A stretch of DNA of 64,000 nucleotides from JAJFJD01 sp965228695 (GTDB taxonomy: Bacteria > Pseudomonadota > Alphaproteobacteria > UBA8366). Shown here piece by piece: positions 7,835 through 16,756 of the stretch. A program made the translations under genes and the position numbers. The notes beneath the pieces were generated by a model, which searched no databases, was not told where the DNA came from, and saw only the letters and a list, made by a program, of their open reading frames with translations. Positions within the stretch are counted from its first letter, which is position 1. Every line of letters begins with the position of its first letter. The stretch is from NCBI GenBank assembly GCA_965228695.1, contig CBDDIB010000002.1, positions 2,976,001 through 3,040,000 on the forward strand, read 5' to 3'.

Positions 7835-9352
7835 CTACGTATCGTTGGGATTTATATCGAAACGCGCATAGAGTTCGGCGGGCGCTGCGTGCTTTTTCAT
7901 TTCCGACCGCATCTCGCAAAGAATCCTCTGTTCCACATCCGGTGCGTCGATCGGAGTCATCTGCTTCGAATCCTTCGTCAGATCGAACAGCACTGTCTGA
8001 GTATCCGCAAATCCCCCTTGGCGCGGTGAGCGTTTGGCGTCCGGTAGGGCGGGAACCTTCAGGACGGGCGCGCCGCGCGTGAAGTCAAAGCCGCGGTGCA
8101 GGGTCGCATTCTCCAATTCCCGGACTTCGAAGAGTGACCGGTTGTGCATGGGCATGAGTGTGTATTCGAACAGGTCGCGTGTCTCCATATTGCGCGGATA
8201 GCGAAAGTAGGAGTACTGCCCGTCGGTCGCATTGATCGCACCGCCGAAAATTCCGTAGAGCGCGATATCACGAATGGAGTCCGCATCGCCGGATGCTAGC
8301 GGCAATAGCGATTTGCCCTGAACCGTTCTGTCCGGCTGGAGTCCGAACATTTCCAGAATTGTCGGCATGACGTCGATAGCCTGCGTCAGCGCACTGACTC
8401 GGTCGCCGCCACGGTCCTTTAGATCGGGGTGATAGAGGAAGAATGGAATTTGCGCGATCTCGTTATAGAAGGGCATGCGATTCTTCGCCCACCAATCGTG
8501 TTCGGACAGCATGAACCCGTGATCAGTGGTCAGGATAAGGGCCGTGTCGGCCCATCGGTCGTTGCTGTCGAAATCGTCGAGCAGCCGCCCGAGCTGAGCA
8601 TCGCATAGCCGGACCAGCGCTGCGTAGTTCGCTCTCAGTTCGGTCACTTCCTGTTCGGTTTCATCTACCTTTCGATAGCGGGGCCAGTCCAATTTCGGGC
8701 CGTCATAGCCGGTTTCCAGATCCTGGCGAAAACGCTTCGGCACGGCGAAAGGTTCGTGGGGATCGAATGTCTCCAATTGAACCAGCCAATCATCCTCCCC
8801 GCCGTTTTGGGTCAGGAATTGGAGCGTTGCGTCGAAGCATTGCACGCATGGGAAATCCGATTCCTCGACGATGCGCGTACGGTTGATCATGCCTTGGAGC
8901 CGATGGCCGTTGCGCGTCGCTTCGAACTGCTCTGGATGGTATTGGCGGCGGAACCGCTCAAGGGGCGGTGCCACCATCGCAATCCAAGGATCCGATTCCT
9001 GGCCCCGGATAAAGTCCCAGGTGTTGTAGCGCGTATGGTAGGTCGCGCCGCCGTCCTCGAAATAGTGATAGTGATCCGAAACAAGATGCGAATAGAGGCC
9101 GGCCTCCTTAAGAATGGACGGAAAACTGTCGTCGAACGGCTCGAGGGGGCCCCAACTCCGGTGCAGGAAATTGAGCCGTCCGGAATGGATGTCTCGGCGC
9201 GCGGGCATGCAAGGCAGAGAGCCGACGAAGTGATCGTCGAAGACAACGGCGTGTTTTGCCAACCGTTCGAAATTGGGCGTCTGCAAAGATGCGCCATACG
9301 GCGACAACGCTCGTCGGTTTAGGCTATCGAACAGCACAAAGACCAGACGCAT
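7835..9352 (-). CDS. Sulfatase family hydrolase (arylsulfatase / phosphonate monoester hydrolase type)
   Basis: The 505-residue protein starts with the metal-binding MRLVFVLFDSLNRRAL. It carries the sulfatase signature CMPARR at residues 48-53, in which Cys48 would become formylglycine (CxPxR). A later LILTTDHGFMLSEHDWW supplies the Asp-His metal ligands. There is no signal peptide, so it is probably cytoplasmic and needs a formylglycine-generating enzyme encoded elsewhere. It lies directly downstream of tctCBA on the same strand (73-bp gap), so the transporter may import a sulfated or phosphorylated organic acid. AGGGAG precedes the ATG. Confidence 0.85.
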   Translation of the reverse strand: MRLVFVLFDSLNRRALSPYGASLQTPNFERLAKHAVVFDDHFVGSLPCMPARRDIHSGRLNFLHRSWGPLEPFDDSFPSILKEAGLYSHLVSDHYHYFEDGGATYHTRYNTWDFIRGQESDPWIAMVAPPLERFRRQYHPEQFEATRNGHRLQGMINRTRIVEESDFPCVQCFDATLQFLTQNGGEDDWLVQLETFDPHEPFAVPKRFRQDLETGYDGPKLDWPRYRKVDETEQEVTELRANYAALVRLCDAQLGRLLDDFDSNDRWADTALILTTDHGFMLSEHDWWAKNRMPFYNEIAQIPFFLYHPDLKDRGGDRVSALTQAIDVMPTILEMFGLQPDRTVQGKSLLPLASGDADSIRDIALYGIFGGAINATDGQYSYFRYPRNMETRDLFEYTLMPMHNRSLFEVRELENATLHRGFDFTRGAPVLKVPALPDAKRSPRQGGFADTQTVLFDLTKDSKQMTPIDAPDVEQRILCEMRSEMKKHAAPAELYARFDINPNDT

Positions 9353-9425
9353 CTATTCAGTCTCCCTTGAGTTTGCCCGGCAATTTGACGACGGTGCCGC
9401 GCCGGCTAATCCAAACCGTGCCCGC

Positions 9426-10916
9426 TTATTCCGGCTTCTTCCGGAGACGGGAAATTCCCTCGAGGATGGAGGAACCGAAAAGTCCGAGGACGGCAAACAA
9501 CAGGAACATCGCCGCCAGCGGCTGGGTCAATATCCGCCACCACTCCCCCTCGAACATCTTGAGGGAATTCTGGAAGTTGGTCTCCACCATCTCGCCGAGG
9601 ATCAATCCGACGGCGATGGGGGCGACGGCGAAGCCGTGACGGCGGGCGAGGAAGCCGATGACCCCGAAGATCAGCGCGATCCACACGTCCAGGAGTGATG
9701 AACTGAGCGCGTATGCGCCGATCACAGCCAATGCGAAAACGATCGGCCAGAGGATTTGCAGCGGGACGAGAGAAATGCGTGCGAACAGTTTCGCGGCATA
9801 GAGGCCCATGGCCATGAAGACGATGTTGGCCAACAGCATCGCGCCGAAGATCTGGTAGACCTTGTCGACCTGCTCGGTGAAGAGATATGGGCCGGGACGC
9901 AGGCCGTGCACCATCAAGCCCACGAGGATGACCGCGGTCGTGCCGCTGCCCGGGATGCCGAGGACCATCGTCGGCACCATGGCGCCGCCGGTCGCTGCGT
10001 TGTTGGCGGACTCGGCGCCGGCGATCCCTTCGATCGCCCCCTTGCCGAACTCCTCTTTGTTTTTCGACCAGCGCCGCGCTTCCGAATAGCCGATCATCGA
10101 CGCCACGGTCGCGCCTTCGGCGGGGAGCACGCCGATGAACGTGCCGATCCCACAGGACCGCAACACCGTCTTCCAGATACGTTTGTAATCTTCTCGCGTC
10201 GGCAGCTTCACGGCCTTGAGCGTGATGGCGTCGACGACCTCGTTGATTCGTTTCGACTGAACCAGCAGTTCTGAGAGCGCGAAAAGCCCGATGAAAACGG
10301 GCACGAAGGATAGTCCTTCGTAAAGCTCGTAGTTGCCGAACATGAACCGTTCGATCCCGGTGGTGCGCTCGACCCCGATCGTCGCAAGCCAAACCCCGAA
10401 GACCCCGCCGATCAGGTTTCGCACGGCGCCCCCGGCGCTGATGGACGCCAGCATCGAGAGGCCGAACAGAGCGAGCGCGAAGTATTCGGGCGGGCGGAAC
10501 TCATAGGCGACCCGGGCAAGCACCGGCGCGGCGATACAAAGCACGATTACCGAGAACACGCCCCCGAACGTGCTCGAGATTACGGCAATGCCAAGCGCCC
10601 GGCCTGCTTCGCCGCGCTTGGCGAGCGGATAGCCGTCGAACGTGGTCGCGGCCGCGGCCGCTGTTCCGGGGGTGTTGATCAGGATCGCGGTGATGGACCC
10701 GGCGAATGTCGCCGAGACATAAATAGTGGCCAGCACCGCGATGGCGTGTACGGGCTCCATGGTGAGCGTGAACGGCAACAGCAGCGCCGCGCCGGTTGTC
10801 GCGCCGAGGCCGGGCAACACGCCGATCACCACGCCCATGACCGTGGTGAGCAGGATTAAGGCGATGAGATAGGGATCGAGGATCACCGACGCCATTGCTT
10901 GTAGAGCTTCGATCAT
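9426..10916 (-). CDS. tctA: Tripartite tricarboxylate transporter, large permease subunit TctA
   Basis: At 496 residues with about 11-12 hydrophobic segments, it has the TctA signatures GVLPGLGATTGAALLLPFT (about residues 32-50) and LINTPGTAAAAATTFDGYPL. The second half contains the repeat-related VPTMVLGIPGSGTTAVIL. TctA forms the inner-membrane channel of a secondary, solute-binding-protein-dependent importer of carboxylates. It is the third gene of gntR-tctC-tctB-tctA and starts 11 bp after tctB ends. Confidence 0.95.
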   Translation of the reverse strand: MIEALQAMASVILDPYLIALILLTTVMGVVIGVLPGLGATTGAALLLPFTLTMEPVHAIAVLATIYVSATFAGSITAILINTPGTAAAAATTFDGYPLAKRGEAGRALGIAVISSTFGGVFSVIVLCIAAPVLARVAYEFRPPEYFALALFGLSMLASISAGGAVRNLIGGVFGVWLATIGVERTTGIERFMFGNYELYEGLSFVPVFIGLFALSELLVQSKRINEVVDAITLKAVKLPTREDYKRIWKTVLRSCGIGTFIGVLPAEGATVASMIGYSEARRWSKNKEEFGKGAIEGIAGAESANNAATGGAMVPTMVLGIPGSGTTAVILVGLMVHGLRPGPYLFTEQVDKVYQIFGAMLLANIVFMAMGLYAAKLFARISLVPLQILWPIVFALAVIGAYALSSSLLDVWIALIFGVIGFLARRHGFAVAPIAVGLILGEMVETNFQNSLKMFEGEWWRILTQPLAAMFLLFAVLGLFGSSILEGISRLRKKPE

Positions 10917-10927
10917 GGCGTCACCGG

Positions 10928-11383
10928 TTATCCGTAATACCAGTTCGTCAGCAGGCCGCGGGGAAAGCGGACCCTCAAGACGATGTCAAACAGAAAGAAG
11001 ATTACCGTGGGCGTTATGAGCGCAACCGCGGCGGCGACATGAATACGCCGTTCGCCCCACATGAAGCACATTACGAACATCACAACCGCGATGGCGATCA
11101 TCATGTCGACATACACCGTTAGCGGGAAGAAAATCGCGAAGAGGACGACCGAGCCCCAGGTCTGGAAACCTTCCCATTGGACTTTCCGGGGAGGGGATTT
11201 GCGGTACTGGATGACGAGGCACGCCGCCAACAGCAAGTTGAGCACCATGAGGAGGATCGGGAAAACGCGAGGCTGCATGCTGTCCCCGACAATTAAAGCC
11301 GGTGAGACGTCCAGTTGCAGCGCGGCCCAAATCACGGCGAGGGAGAATGCCGCAACCACGCCCGGGATCACCAAAATCCGCAT
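10928..11383 (-). CDS. tctB: Tripartite tricarboxylate transporter, small permease subunit TctB
   Basis: The 151-residue protein has four hydrophobic segments, as in TctB. The first is near the N-terminus (VIPGVVAAFSLAVIWAALQL) and is followed by the typical GDSMQPRVFPILLMVLNLLL. It partners TctA in the membrane. It is separated from the upstream tctC by a 10-bp-stem hairpin (11393-11422) that may uncouple its expression level from that of the binding protein. Confidence 0.9.
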   Translation of the reverse strand: MRILVIPGVVAAFSLAVIWAALQLDVSPALIVGDSMQPRVFPILLMVLNLLLAACLVIQYRKSPPRKVQWEGFQTWGSVVLFAIFFPLTVYVDMMIAIAVVMFVMCFMWGERRIHVAAAVALITPTVIFFLFDIVLRVRFPRGLLTNWYYG

Positions 11384-11392
11384 GATGCGCGT

Positions 11393-11422
11393 AAACGGTG
11401 CTCCCCGAAGGAAGCACCGTTT
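11393..11422 (-). terminator. Intercistronic hairpin between tctC and tctB
   Basis: Perfect 10-bp arms (AAACGGTGCT at 11393-11402, AGCACCGTTT at 11413-11422) enclose a 10-base loop. On the coding strand only short T runs follow the stem, so it is more likely an mRNA-stabilising or attenuating structure than a full terminator. It sits 19 bases after the tctC stop. Confidence 0.6.
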
Positions 11423-11441
11423 CCTCAGTTTGGGTGGTGGA

Positions 11442-12425
11442 CTACTTGACCAGTCCCATTTCCTTCAGGGCCGGGCCGAACTCGGTGACCATGGCCTTGA
11501 TCTGCTTGCCCCACGGGCCCGAGGGTTGCGGCGACGTTTCGTCGAGCCCCGAATTCTGGAGATACGCCTGGTAGAGCGAATGCTTCATCGCTTTCATGAG
11601 CCCTTTCTCCAACTCGGCGCGCCTTTCCTCGGGAACGCCGGCGTGGGTCACGAAACCGCGCGTGGTCGATAGAACCAGATCGATGCCCATCGATTTCGCT
11701 GTCTTGGCTTTCGGGATCGGCGCCATACCCTGTTCGGCCAGAATGACCAACGGGCAGATATCGCCGGCTTCCACCGGAGCCGCGGCTTCGGACAGGTTCA
11801 GTGTGCCGACATCAACGGAGCCTGCGACGAGTTGCGTGGCCAGTTCCCCGCCGCCCTTGAAAGGAATGTAGGTCGGCATCGGGACGCCGAGACGCTTGGC
11901 CCAGAGGAAGACTGTAATGTGGTCGATGGTGCCGGTTTGGGTGCCGCCGAACTTGATCTTGTCGCCCTTCTTCATGCCCGCGACGAACTGTTCCGGCGTC
12001 TTGTACGGGCTGGTCTTGCAGTTGACCATCAGGATCTGGGGGTCGTTGGTGCCGCGCGCGATCGGGGCGATATCCTCGAGCTTCAGCTTGGTCTTGCCCT
12101 TACCCATGGTGATCGCGTGGCCGACCGTGAACGTCATGATCGTATTGCCGTCCGCCGGACGCGTCATGAAGTAGTTCATCGCCGCCGCGCCGCCGCCGCC
12201 GCGTTTGTTGACGACGACCATGTCCTGTTTAAGGACCCGCCGGCTGCGCAACATCATCATGCGCGAATTGACGTCGGTTCCGCCGCCCGCGCCCGCATGC
12301 GTAATGACTTCGATTGCCGGTTTTTCGGCCGCTTCGGTGACAGTGCTCGCCAATACCACGGCGCCGATACCGGCCGTGATCGCGGTTAGCATCAGGACGC
12401 TTTTCCGCGTCGGATTCATCGTCAT
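11442..12425 (-). CDS. tctC: Tripartite tricarboxylate transporter substrate-binding protein TctC (Bug family)
   Basis: The 327-residue product has a signal peptide (MTMNPTRKSVLMLTAITAG, hydrophobic core, cleavage near TVTEAAEKP). It also has the Bug-family start VITHAGAGGGTDVNSRMM, which binds the carboxylate, and later IKFGGTQTGTIDHITVFLWA. It would deliver a carboxylated ligand to TctAB from the periplasm. The start was chosen because GGGAGAAG lies 6-7 bases upstream of the first ATG of MTM. A perfect palindrome, likely the GntR operator, lies 113-124 bases upstream. Confidence 0.92.
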   Translation of the reverse strand: MTMNPTRKSVLMLTAITAGIGAVVLASTVTEAAEKPAIEVITHAGAGGGTDVNSRMMMLRSRRVLKQDMVVVNKRGGGGAAAMNYFMTRPADGNTIMTFTVGHAITMGKGKTKLKLEDIAPIARGTNDPQILMVNCKTSPYKTPEQFVAGMKKGDKIKFGGTQTGTIDHITVFLWAKRLGVPMPTYIPFKGGGELATQLVAGSVDVGTLNLSEAAAPVEAGDICPLVILAEQGMAPIPKAKTAKSMGIDLVLSTTRGFVTHAGVPEERRAELEKGLMKAMKHSLYQAYLQNSGLDETSPQPSGPWGKQIKAMVTEFGPALKEMGLVK

Positions 12426-12580
12426 AATCGCTTCTCCCGTCGCTCTCGATTGCGATATGCAATTCGGTGATTGCGTTTTTGTTCGGATTTGTTCTGAAAG
12501 TAGACTGCGGGAAGGGGTAATTCGGGTCAACCAAAAAATGGTATACCATAATTCCGAGCCGCGGCACGCTGCCGCTTGAA
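12426..12580 (-). promoter_or_regulatory. tctC upstream region with GntR-type operator
   Basis: This 155-bp region precedes tctC. It contains the perfect 12-bp palindrome ATGGTATACCAT at 12538-12549, which fits the TGGTATACCA-type half-sites bound by many FCD-class GntR regulators, one of which is encoded immediately upstream. It is the likely control point for the transporter and sulfatase genes. Confidence 0.6.
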
Positions 12581-13321
12581 TCAATCTGCCGCGGTGCGCG
12601 AGCCTTCGGTCTCCTGAACCTTGACCCAGGTGCGGCCCAGATGCCGTGTCAGAAGATCCTTGATGAGATCGCTGTCGCGTGCCTCCAAGGCGGCCACGAT
12701 CTTCTCATGTTCCTCGACGGCTTCGTGCCACAACTCGTTCCGCTGATTCGAGATGTATCGGATGCGGTAGAGGCGGGCGTTGAGCTGGGCATGCGTATCG
12801 ACCAGAACGTCGTTGCCGCTCGCTGCGATGATGCCTTTATGGATCGATTGATTAAGCTTGAAGTAGGTCAGCTTGTCTTTCCGGTGGTAGGCCGCAAGCA
12901 TCTCGAAATGCAGTGCGCGGATTTCCGATATCTCGTCATCCGTCGCAATTTCCGCGGCGAGTTGACCGCCAAGGGCCTCGAGGGCGCCCAGCACCTGCAG
13001 CAATTCCTGAACGCGGCGCGGGTCCGGATCCGCTACGACCGCGCCCCGATTTGGCAGGCTTTCCACCAGTTTCTCGCTCACCAGGATCCTGATCGCCTCG
13101 CGCAGGGGCGTCCGCGATACGCTCAGCTGTTCCGATAGCTGACGCTCTCGGATGCGCATGCCGGGCTCTAGTTTGTCCTGCACGATCATGTCGCGGAGGG
13201 TGGAGGCGACCTGACTGGCAAGAGGCAGGCTCGCCACGGTGGCTTTCTCGGAACCGGATGGAACGTCACCCCCGTTGTCCACGGGGCCGTCGGTGCCGAT
13301 GCGTCGCTTTGTTTCCGTCAA
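12581..13321 (-). CDS. GntR family transcriptional regulator, FCD subgroup
   Basis: The 246-residue regulator has a winged helix-turn-helix (VASTLRDMIVQDKLEPGMRI, then ERQLSEQLSVSRTPLREAIR, about residues 38-80). A C-terminal all-helical FCD ligand domain follows, with the metal-ligand pattern including FKLNQSIHKGI and a later HLGRTW. It would respond to an organic acid and repress the flanking genes. The start appears to be TTG, with AGGA seven bases upstream, since there is no ATG before the DNA-binding domain. It lies between tctC (same strand) and the sugar-acid genes (divergent). Confidence 0.88.
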   Translation of the reverse strand: MTETKRRIGTDGPVDNGGDVPSGSEKATVASLPLASQVASTLRDMIVQDKLEPGMRIRERQLSEQLSVSRTPLREAIRILVSEKLVESLPNRGAVVADPDPRRVQELLQVLGALEALGGQLAAEIATDDEISEIRALHFEMLAAYHRKDKLTYFKLNQSIHKGIIAASGNDVLVDTHAQLNARLYRIRYISNQRNELWHEAVEEHEKIVAALEARDSDLIKDLLTRHLGRTWVKVQETEGSRTAAD

Positions 13322-13600
13322 TCTCGATTCCTAAATATTTTTCCTCAACTAGGCCGGCACCTATTGGCGCACCGAATAATCCGCGCCCGAAAATTGCTCC
13401 GAAGGGTTTCTCCGAACGCAATGCGCCGACCGAACGGGGGCACTTCCGAACCGGCTCTGCCACCGCGTGGGGAGCGGTCTATCCGTCGAGTCCAACGGCC
13501 CGTTGCAAGCGTGTCGTTACGGTCTCTATTGACCCACAGAGAAATTGTATGCCAAACCAGGGGTATTGACCACCGGATTTATATTCGAGGGAGAGTGACC
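13322..13600. promoter_or_regulatory. Divergent control region between the GntR gene and the sugar-acid operon
   Basis: A 279-bp gap. An imperfect version of the operator (TTGTATGCCAA, 13545-13555) lies 46-56 bases before the plus-strand start, consistent with the same regulator acting on both sides. A GAGGGAGAG Shine-Dalgarno precedes 13601. An AT-rich AAATATTTTT stretch lies close to the gntR start. Confidence 0.45.
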
Positions 13601-14440
13601 ATGCCTTCCAATCTTAAACAACGAATTGGTGTGGATATTGGCCGGCGCGCGAAACTGGAGGATGGGTTGGCATGGGCTTCCGAGAACGATGTTTTCTATG
13701 TCGACATTCAGTTGGATAGCGACGCCAACGCCATGGAGACGTTCGACGCGGATCGCTGCGAGGCGGTGAAACGGCTGTGCCGCGACGGCAATATCCATCT
13801 GGGGCTGCATACGCTCTCGGGCGTCAATATGGCGGAGTACAGCAACTACTTCCGGCAGGCCGCCGACGAGTATCTCAAGGCGTATATTGACATGGCGACG
13901 CGGCTCGACGCCGAGTGGATCGTCGTCCATGCCGGGTATCATTTCACGGCGGATTACGAACAGCGTAAACAGGCTGCGCTCGAGCGGCTGCAACGCGCAT
14001 CGGACTATGCCGAGGAGAAGGGCGTTCATCTGCTGCTGGAGAACATGAACCGCGAACCGGTGGACGCGGAGGTCAATTATTTGGGCTACACGGTCGAGGA
14101 ATGCGCGTTCTATTTCGAGAACCTTCAATCGCCGAACCTGCATTGGACGTTCACCATCAATCACGCGACGCTGGTGCCCGAAGGGATCGACGGTTTCTTG
14201 GATGCGTTCGGGATCGAGCGCATGCGCGAGGTGCGGGTCGCCGACAATTTGGGCGACAAGGAGCATCACATGTTCCCGGGCGAGGGCAGCATCGATTTCC
14301 GGGCCTTGTTCACGCGTCTCGAGAGCATGGGATATACCGGCCACTACACCAACGGTTTTGGGACCCTCGACGATATGCTTCGCGGTCGCGACTACCTGAT
14401 CGCCGAAGCGAAGGCGGTCGGCGTGCCGTCGGCGCAATGA
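13601..14440 (+). CDS. Sugar phosphate isomerase/epimerase family TIM-barrel protein
   Basis: The 279-residue protein belongs to the xylose isomerase-like TIM-barrel group. Landmarks are LGLHTLSGVNMAEYSNYF, IVVHAGYH (about residue 107), the metal-ligand Glu in HLLLENMNREPVD (about residue 150), a central WTFTINHATLVPEG and MFPGEGSIDFRALF near the C-terminus. Members isomerise or epimerise keto sugars or inositol derivatives at a divalent metal site. The GAGGGAG ribosome binding site selects this ATG over upstream in-frame codons. It is first in a four-gene operon with PdxA2, a dehydratase and an aldolase. Confidence 0.85.
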   Translation: MPSNLKQRIGVDIGRRAKLEDGLAWASENDVFYVDIQLDSDANAMETFDADRCEAVKRLCRDGNIHLGLHTLSGVNMAEYSNYFRQAADEYLKAYIDMATRLDAEWIVVHAGYHFTADYEQRKQAALERLQRASDYAEEKGVHLLLENMNREPVDAEVNYLGYTVEECAFYFENLQSPNLHWTFTINHATLVPEGIDGFLDAFGIERMREVRVADNLGDKEHHMFPGEGSIDFRALFTRLESMGYTGHYTNGFGTLDDMLRGRDYLIAEAKAVGVPSAQ

Positions 14441-14485
14441 GAAGACGGATGGCCGGTTCATATACACACGGTACGAGAGGCTAGG

Positions 14486-15511
14486 ATGAAACCGCGCATT
14501 GCCGTCACACACGGCGATCCCGCTGGGATCGGTCCGGAGTTGATCGCCAAACTGCTGGCGCAGCCCGATGTTTCGGACCTTGCGGACATCGTCTTGGTCG
14601 GCGACAGGCATGTTTTCGACCAGGGACAACAGCAGGCGGGAACGGATTGGCCGATCCGAGAGGTCGATCCGGCCCGGCCTGACGGATGGTGGGGAGCCGA
14701 TGGTTTCCCGCTATGTCCGATGGAGACAATACAGCCGGATGAAGTCCAACTCGCGGCTGTCAGCGAGGCCGGCGGCCGGACGAGCCTGCGGGGACTGGAC
14801 CGGGCTATCGACCTGACCCTGGCCGGTCATACGGACGCGATCCTCTTTGCGCCGTTCAACAAGGCGTCGCTGCATTTGGCGGGCATGGGCGTCGAGGACG
14901 AGCATCGCTATATCGCGCGGTATCTCGAATTTCCGGGCTATCACTCCGAAATCAACATGCTCGACGATCTCATTACGACGCGGGTCACGAGCCACATAGC
15001 GCTGCGGGACGTCGCCGAGCAGATCAAGGCGGGTGCGGTGATCGACGCGATCCGGCTGGCGCATGACACGCTGCGCGCGATGGGCGTGTCCCGGCCGCGT
15101 ATCGGCCTTGCGGCGCTCAACCCGCATGCGGGCGACAATGGGAATTTCGGGACCGAGGAAATCGATGTCCTGGCGCCGGCCATCGAGCAGGCCCGGGCGC
15201 TGCAGATCGACGTGGACGGTCCCTGGCCGTCGGATACGGTATTTCTGAAGGGACGCGACGGCCAGCTGGATGCGGTGGTCACCATGTATCACGATCAGGG
15301 CCAGATCGCGATGAAGCTGATGGGTTTCGAAAGCGGCGTGACGATCGGCGCCGGTTTGCCCATTCCCGTGGCGACACCGGCCCATGGCACGGCCTTCGAT
15401 ATCGCGGGCAAGGGCACCGCCAATGTCGGGGCGATCCGCAAGGCATTCGACGTGCTTTGCCGGATGGGCGCCCGGTACCGCTCGGAAAGCGCCGCTTCTC
15501 CAGCCGCTTGA
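14486..15511 (+). CDS. PdxA-family dehydrogenase (4-hydroxythreonine-4-phosphate dehydrogenase / PdxA2-like)
   Basis: The 341-residue protein starts with the PdxA hallmark AVTHGDPAGIGPELIAK and keeps the C-terminal metal and substrate motif MYHDQGQIAMKLMGFESGV, followed by PVATPAHGTAFDIAGKGTAN. PdxA oxidises 4-phosphohydroxy-L-threonine in B6 synthesis. PdxA2 paralogues in sugar-acid operons act on 4-phospho-threonate or -erythronate. Its setting among a dehydratase and an aldolase favours the catabolic role, although no kinase of the DUF1537 (DtnK/DenK) type is present here, so the phosphorylated substrate is unexplained. Confidence 0.85.
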   Translation: MKPRIAVTHGDPAGIGPELIAKLLAQPDVSDLADIVLVGDRHVFDQGQQQAGTDWPIREVDPARPDGWWGADGFPLCPMETIQPDEVQLAAVSEAGGRTSLRGLDRAIDLTLAGHTDAILFAPFNKASLHLAGMGVEDEHRYIARYLEFPGYHSEINMLDDLITTRVTSHIALRDVAEQIKAGAVIDAIRLAHDTLRAMGVSRPRIGLAALNPHAGDNGNFGTEEIDVLAPAIEQARALQIDVDGPWPSDTVFLKGRDGQLDAVVTMYHDQGQIAMKLMGFESGVTIGAGLPIPVATPAHGTAFDIAGKGTANVGAIRKAFDVLCRMGARYRSESAASPAA

Positions 15512-15539
15512 GACGGGGCTAGATCATGGGATTGATCGG

Positions 15540-16712
15540 ATGAAAATTACCTCGATCCGAACACGCGTTTGGGAATGGACCGGAAAGACCGTCCCGCCGT
15601 CCGCCAATTTCTGCACGAATGCGATGGATGCGCTCTACGATCGCGGCGACGCGATGGGATCGTTCCGGTTCCATGGTTGGATGACCTGCGAGATCGAGAC
15701 GGATACCGGGCTCATCGGAATCGGCAACGCGGCGCTCGCACCCCGGATCACCAAGTCGATCGTCGACACGTATATGGCGCCGATGGTCATCGGGCAGGAC
15801 CCCTGGGATTACGAGTATATCTGGCAGCGGCTGTATCGTTCGAGCCATGCCTGGGGTCGAAAGGGTGTCGGCATGGTGGCGATCTCCGCGATCGACATCG
15901 CCATCTGGGACATCCTGGGCAAGGCCGCCGGCCAGCCGGTCTTCAAGCTTCTCGGCGGCCGCACGAAGGAGAAGATCCCGGTCTATGCCTCGAAACTCTA
16001 TTCCGCACCGATCGAGGAGATGCAGCGCGAGGCGCAATCCTATGTCGATCAGGGCTTCTCCATGTTCAAGATGCGCTTCGGTTGGGGGCCGAAGGACGGT
16101 CCCGAGGGGATGCGGGAGAACCTGGACCGGGTCGCGGCAATCCGCGAGGTGATCGGCGACGACACCGATCTGATGCTCGAATGCTACATGGGCTGGAACC
16201 TCGAATACACGAAACGGATGCTGCCGTTGCTGGCACCTTATCGCCCGCGTTGGCTGGAGGAGCCAGTGGTTGCCGACGATATTGCCGGCTATGCCGAATT
16301 AAACGCGACGGGCTTGATCCCGATCTCGGGCGGCGAGCATGAATTCACGCTGTTCGGCTTCAAGCAGTTGCTGGATGCGAAAGCGGTCAGCGTGATCCAA
16401 TACGATACCAACCGGGTCGGCGGCATCACCGCCGCCCAGAAAATCAACGCACTGGCCGAGGCGCATCAGGTGCCGGTCGTTCCGCATGCGGGACAGATGC
16501 ACAACTACCATCTGACGATGGCGAACCTGAACTGCCCGATTTCCGAGTTTTTCCCGGTGCATGACGTCGAGGTCGGGAATGAGCTTTTCTATTACATCTT
16601 CGATGGCGACCCGGAGCCGGAGGCCGGGTTCATCGATCTATCGGATACGGTGCCGGGACTCGGGCTGACGATTTCCGACACGTATATGGATGACTTCACG
16701 ATCATCGAGTAA
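15540..16712 (+). CDS. Enolase-superfamily dehydratase, L-rhamnonate dehydratase-like
   Basis: The 390-residue product has the mandelate-racemase N-terminal capping domain and a TIM barrel. Probable Mg ligands are Glu214 (LMLECYMGW), Glu240 (WLEEPV) and Glu266 (SGGEHEF), and the catalytic His316 lies in VVPHAGQMHNYH. The FKMRFGWGP strand and the GGEHEF and PHAGQ motifs are close to the rhamnonate dehydratase group. That group dehydrates C6/C5 aldonic acids to 2-keto-3-deoxy acids, but the first ligand is Glu rather than the usual Asp. The product would feed the adjacent DapA-family aldolase. The selected ATG lacks a strong Shine-Dalgarno, and an alternative ATG lies 15 bases upstream out of frame. 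Confidence 0.85.
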   Translation: MKITSIRTRVWEWTGKTVPPSANFCTNAMDALYDRGDAMGSFRFHGWMTCEIETDTGLIGIGNAALAPRITKSIVDTYMAPMVIGQDPWDYEYIWQRLYRSSHAWGRKGVGMVAISAIDIAIWDILGKAAGQPVFKLLGGRTKEKIPVYASKLYSAPIEEMQREAQSYVDQGFSMFKMRFGWGPKDGPEGMRENLDRVAAIREVIGDDTDLMLECYMGWNLEYTKRMLPLLAPYRPRWLEEPVVADDIAGYAELNATGLIPISGGEHEFTLFGFKQLLDAKAVSVIQYDTNRVGGITAAQKINALAEAHQVPVVPHAGQMHNYHLTMANLNCPISEFFPVHDVEVGNELFYYIFDGDPEPEAGFIDLSDTVPGLGLTISDTYMDDFTIIE

Positions 16713-16756
16713 GTCGGACCACGGCGGCAGTTTCAGGATTTGGGAAGGACGATGAC

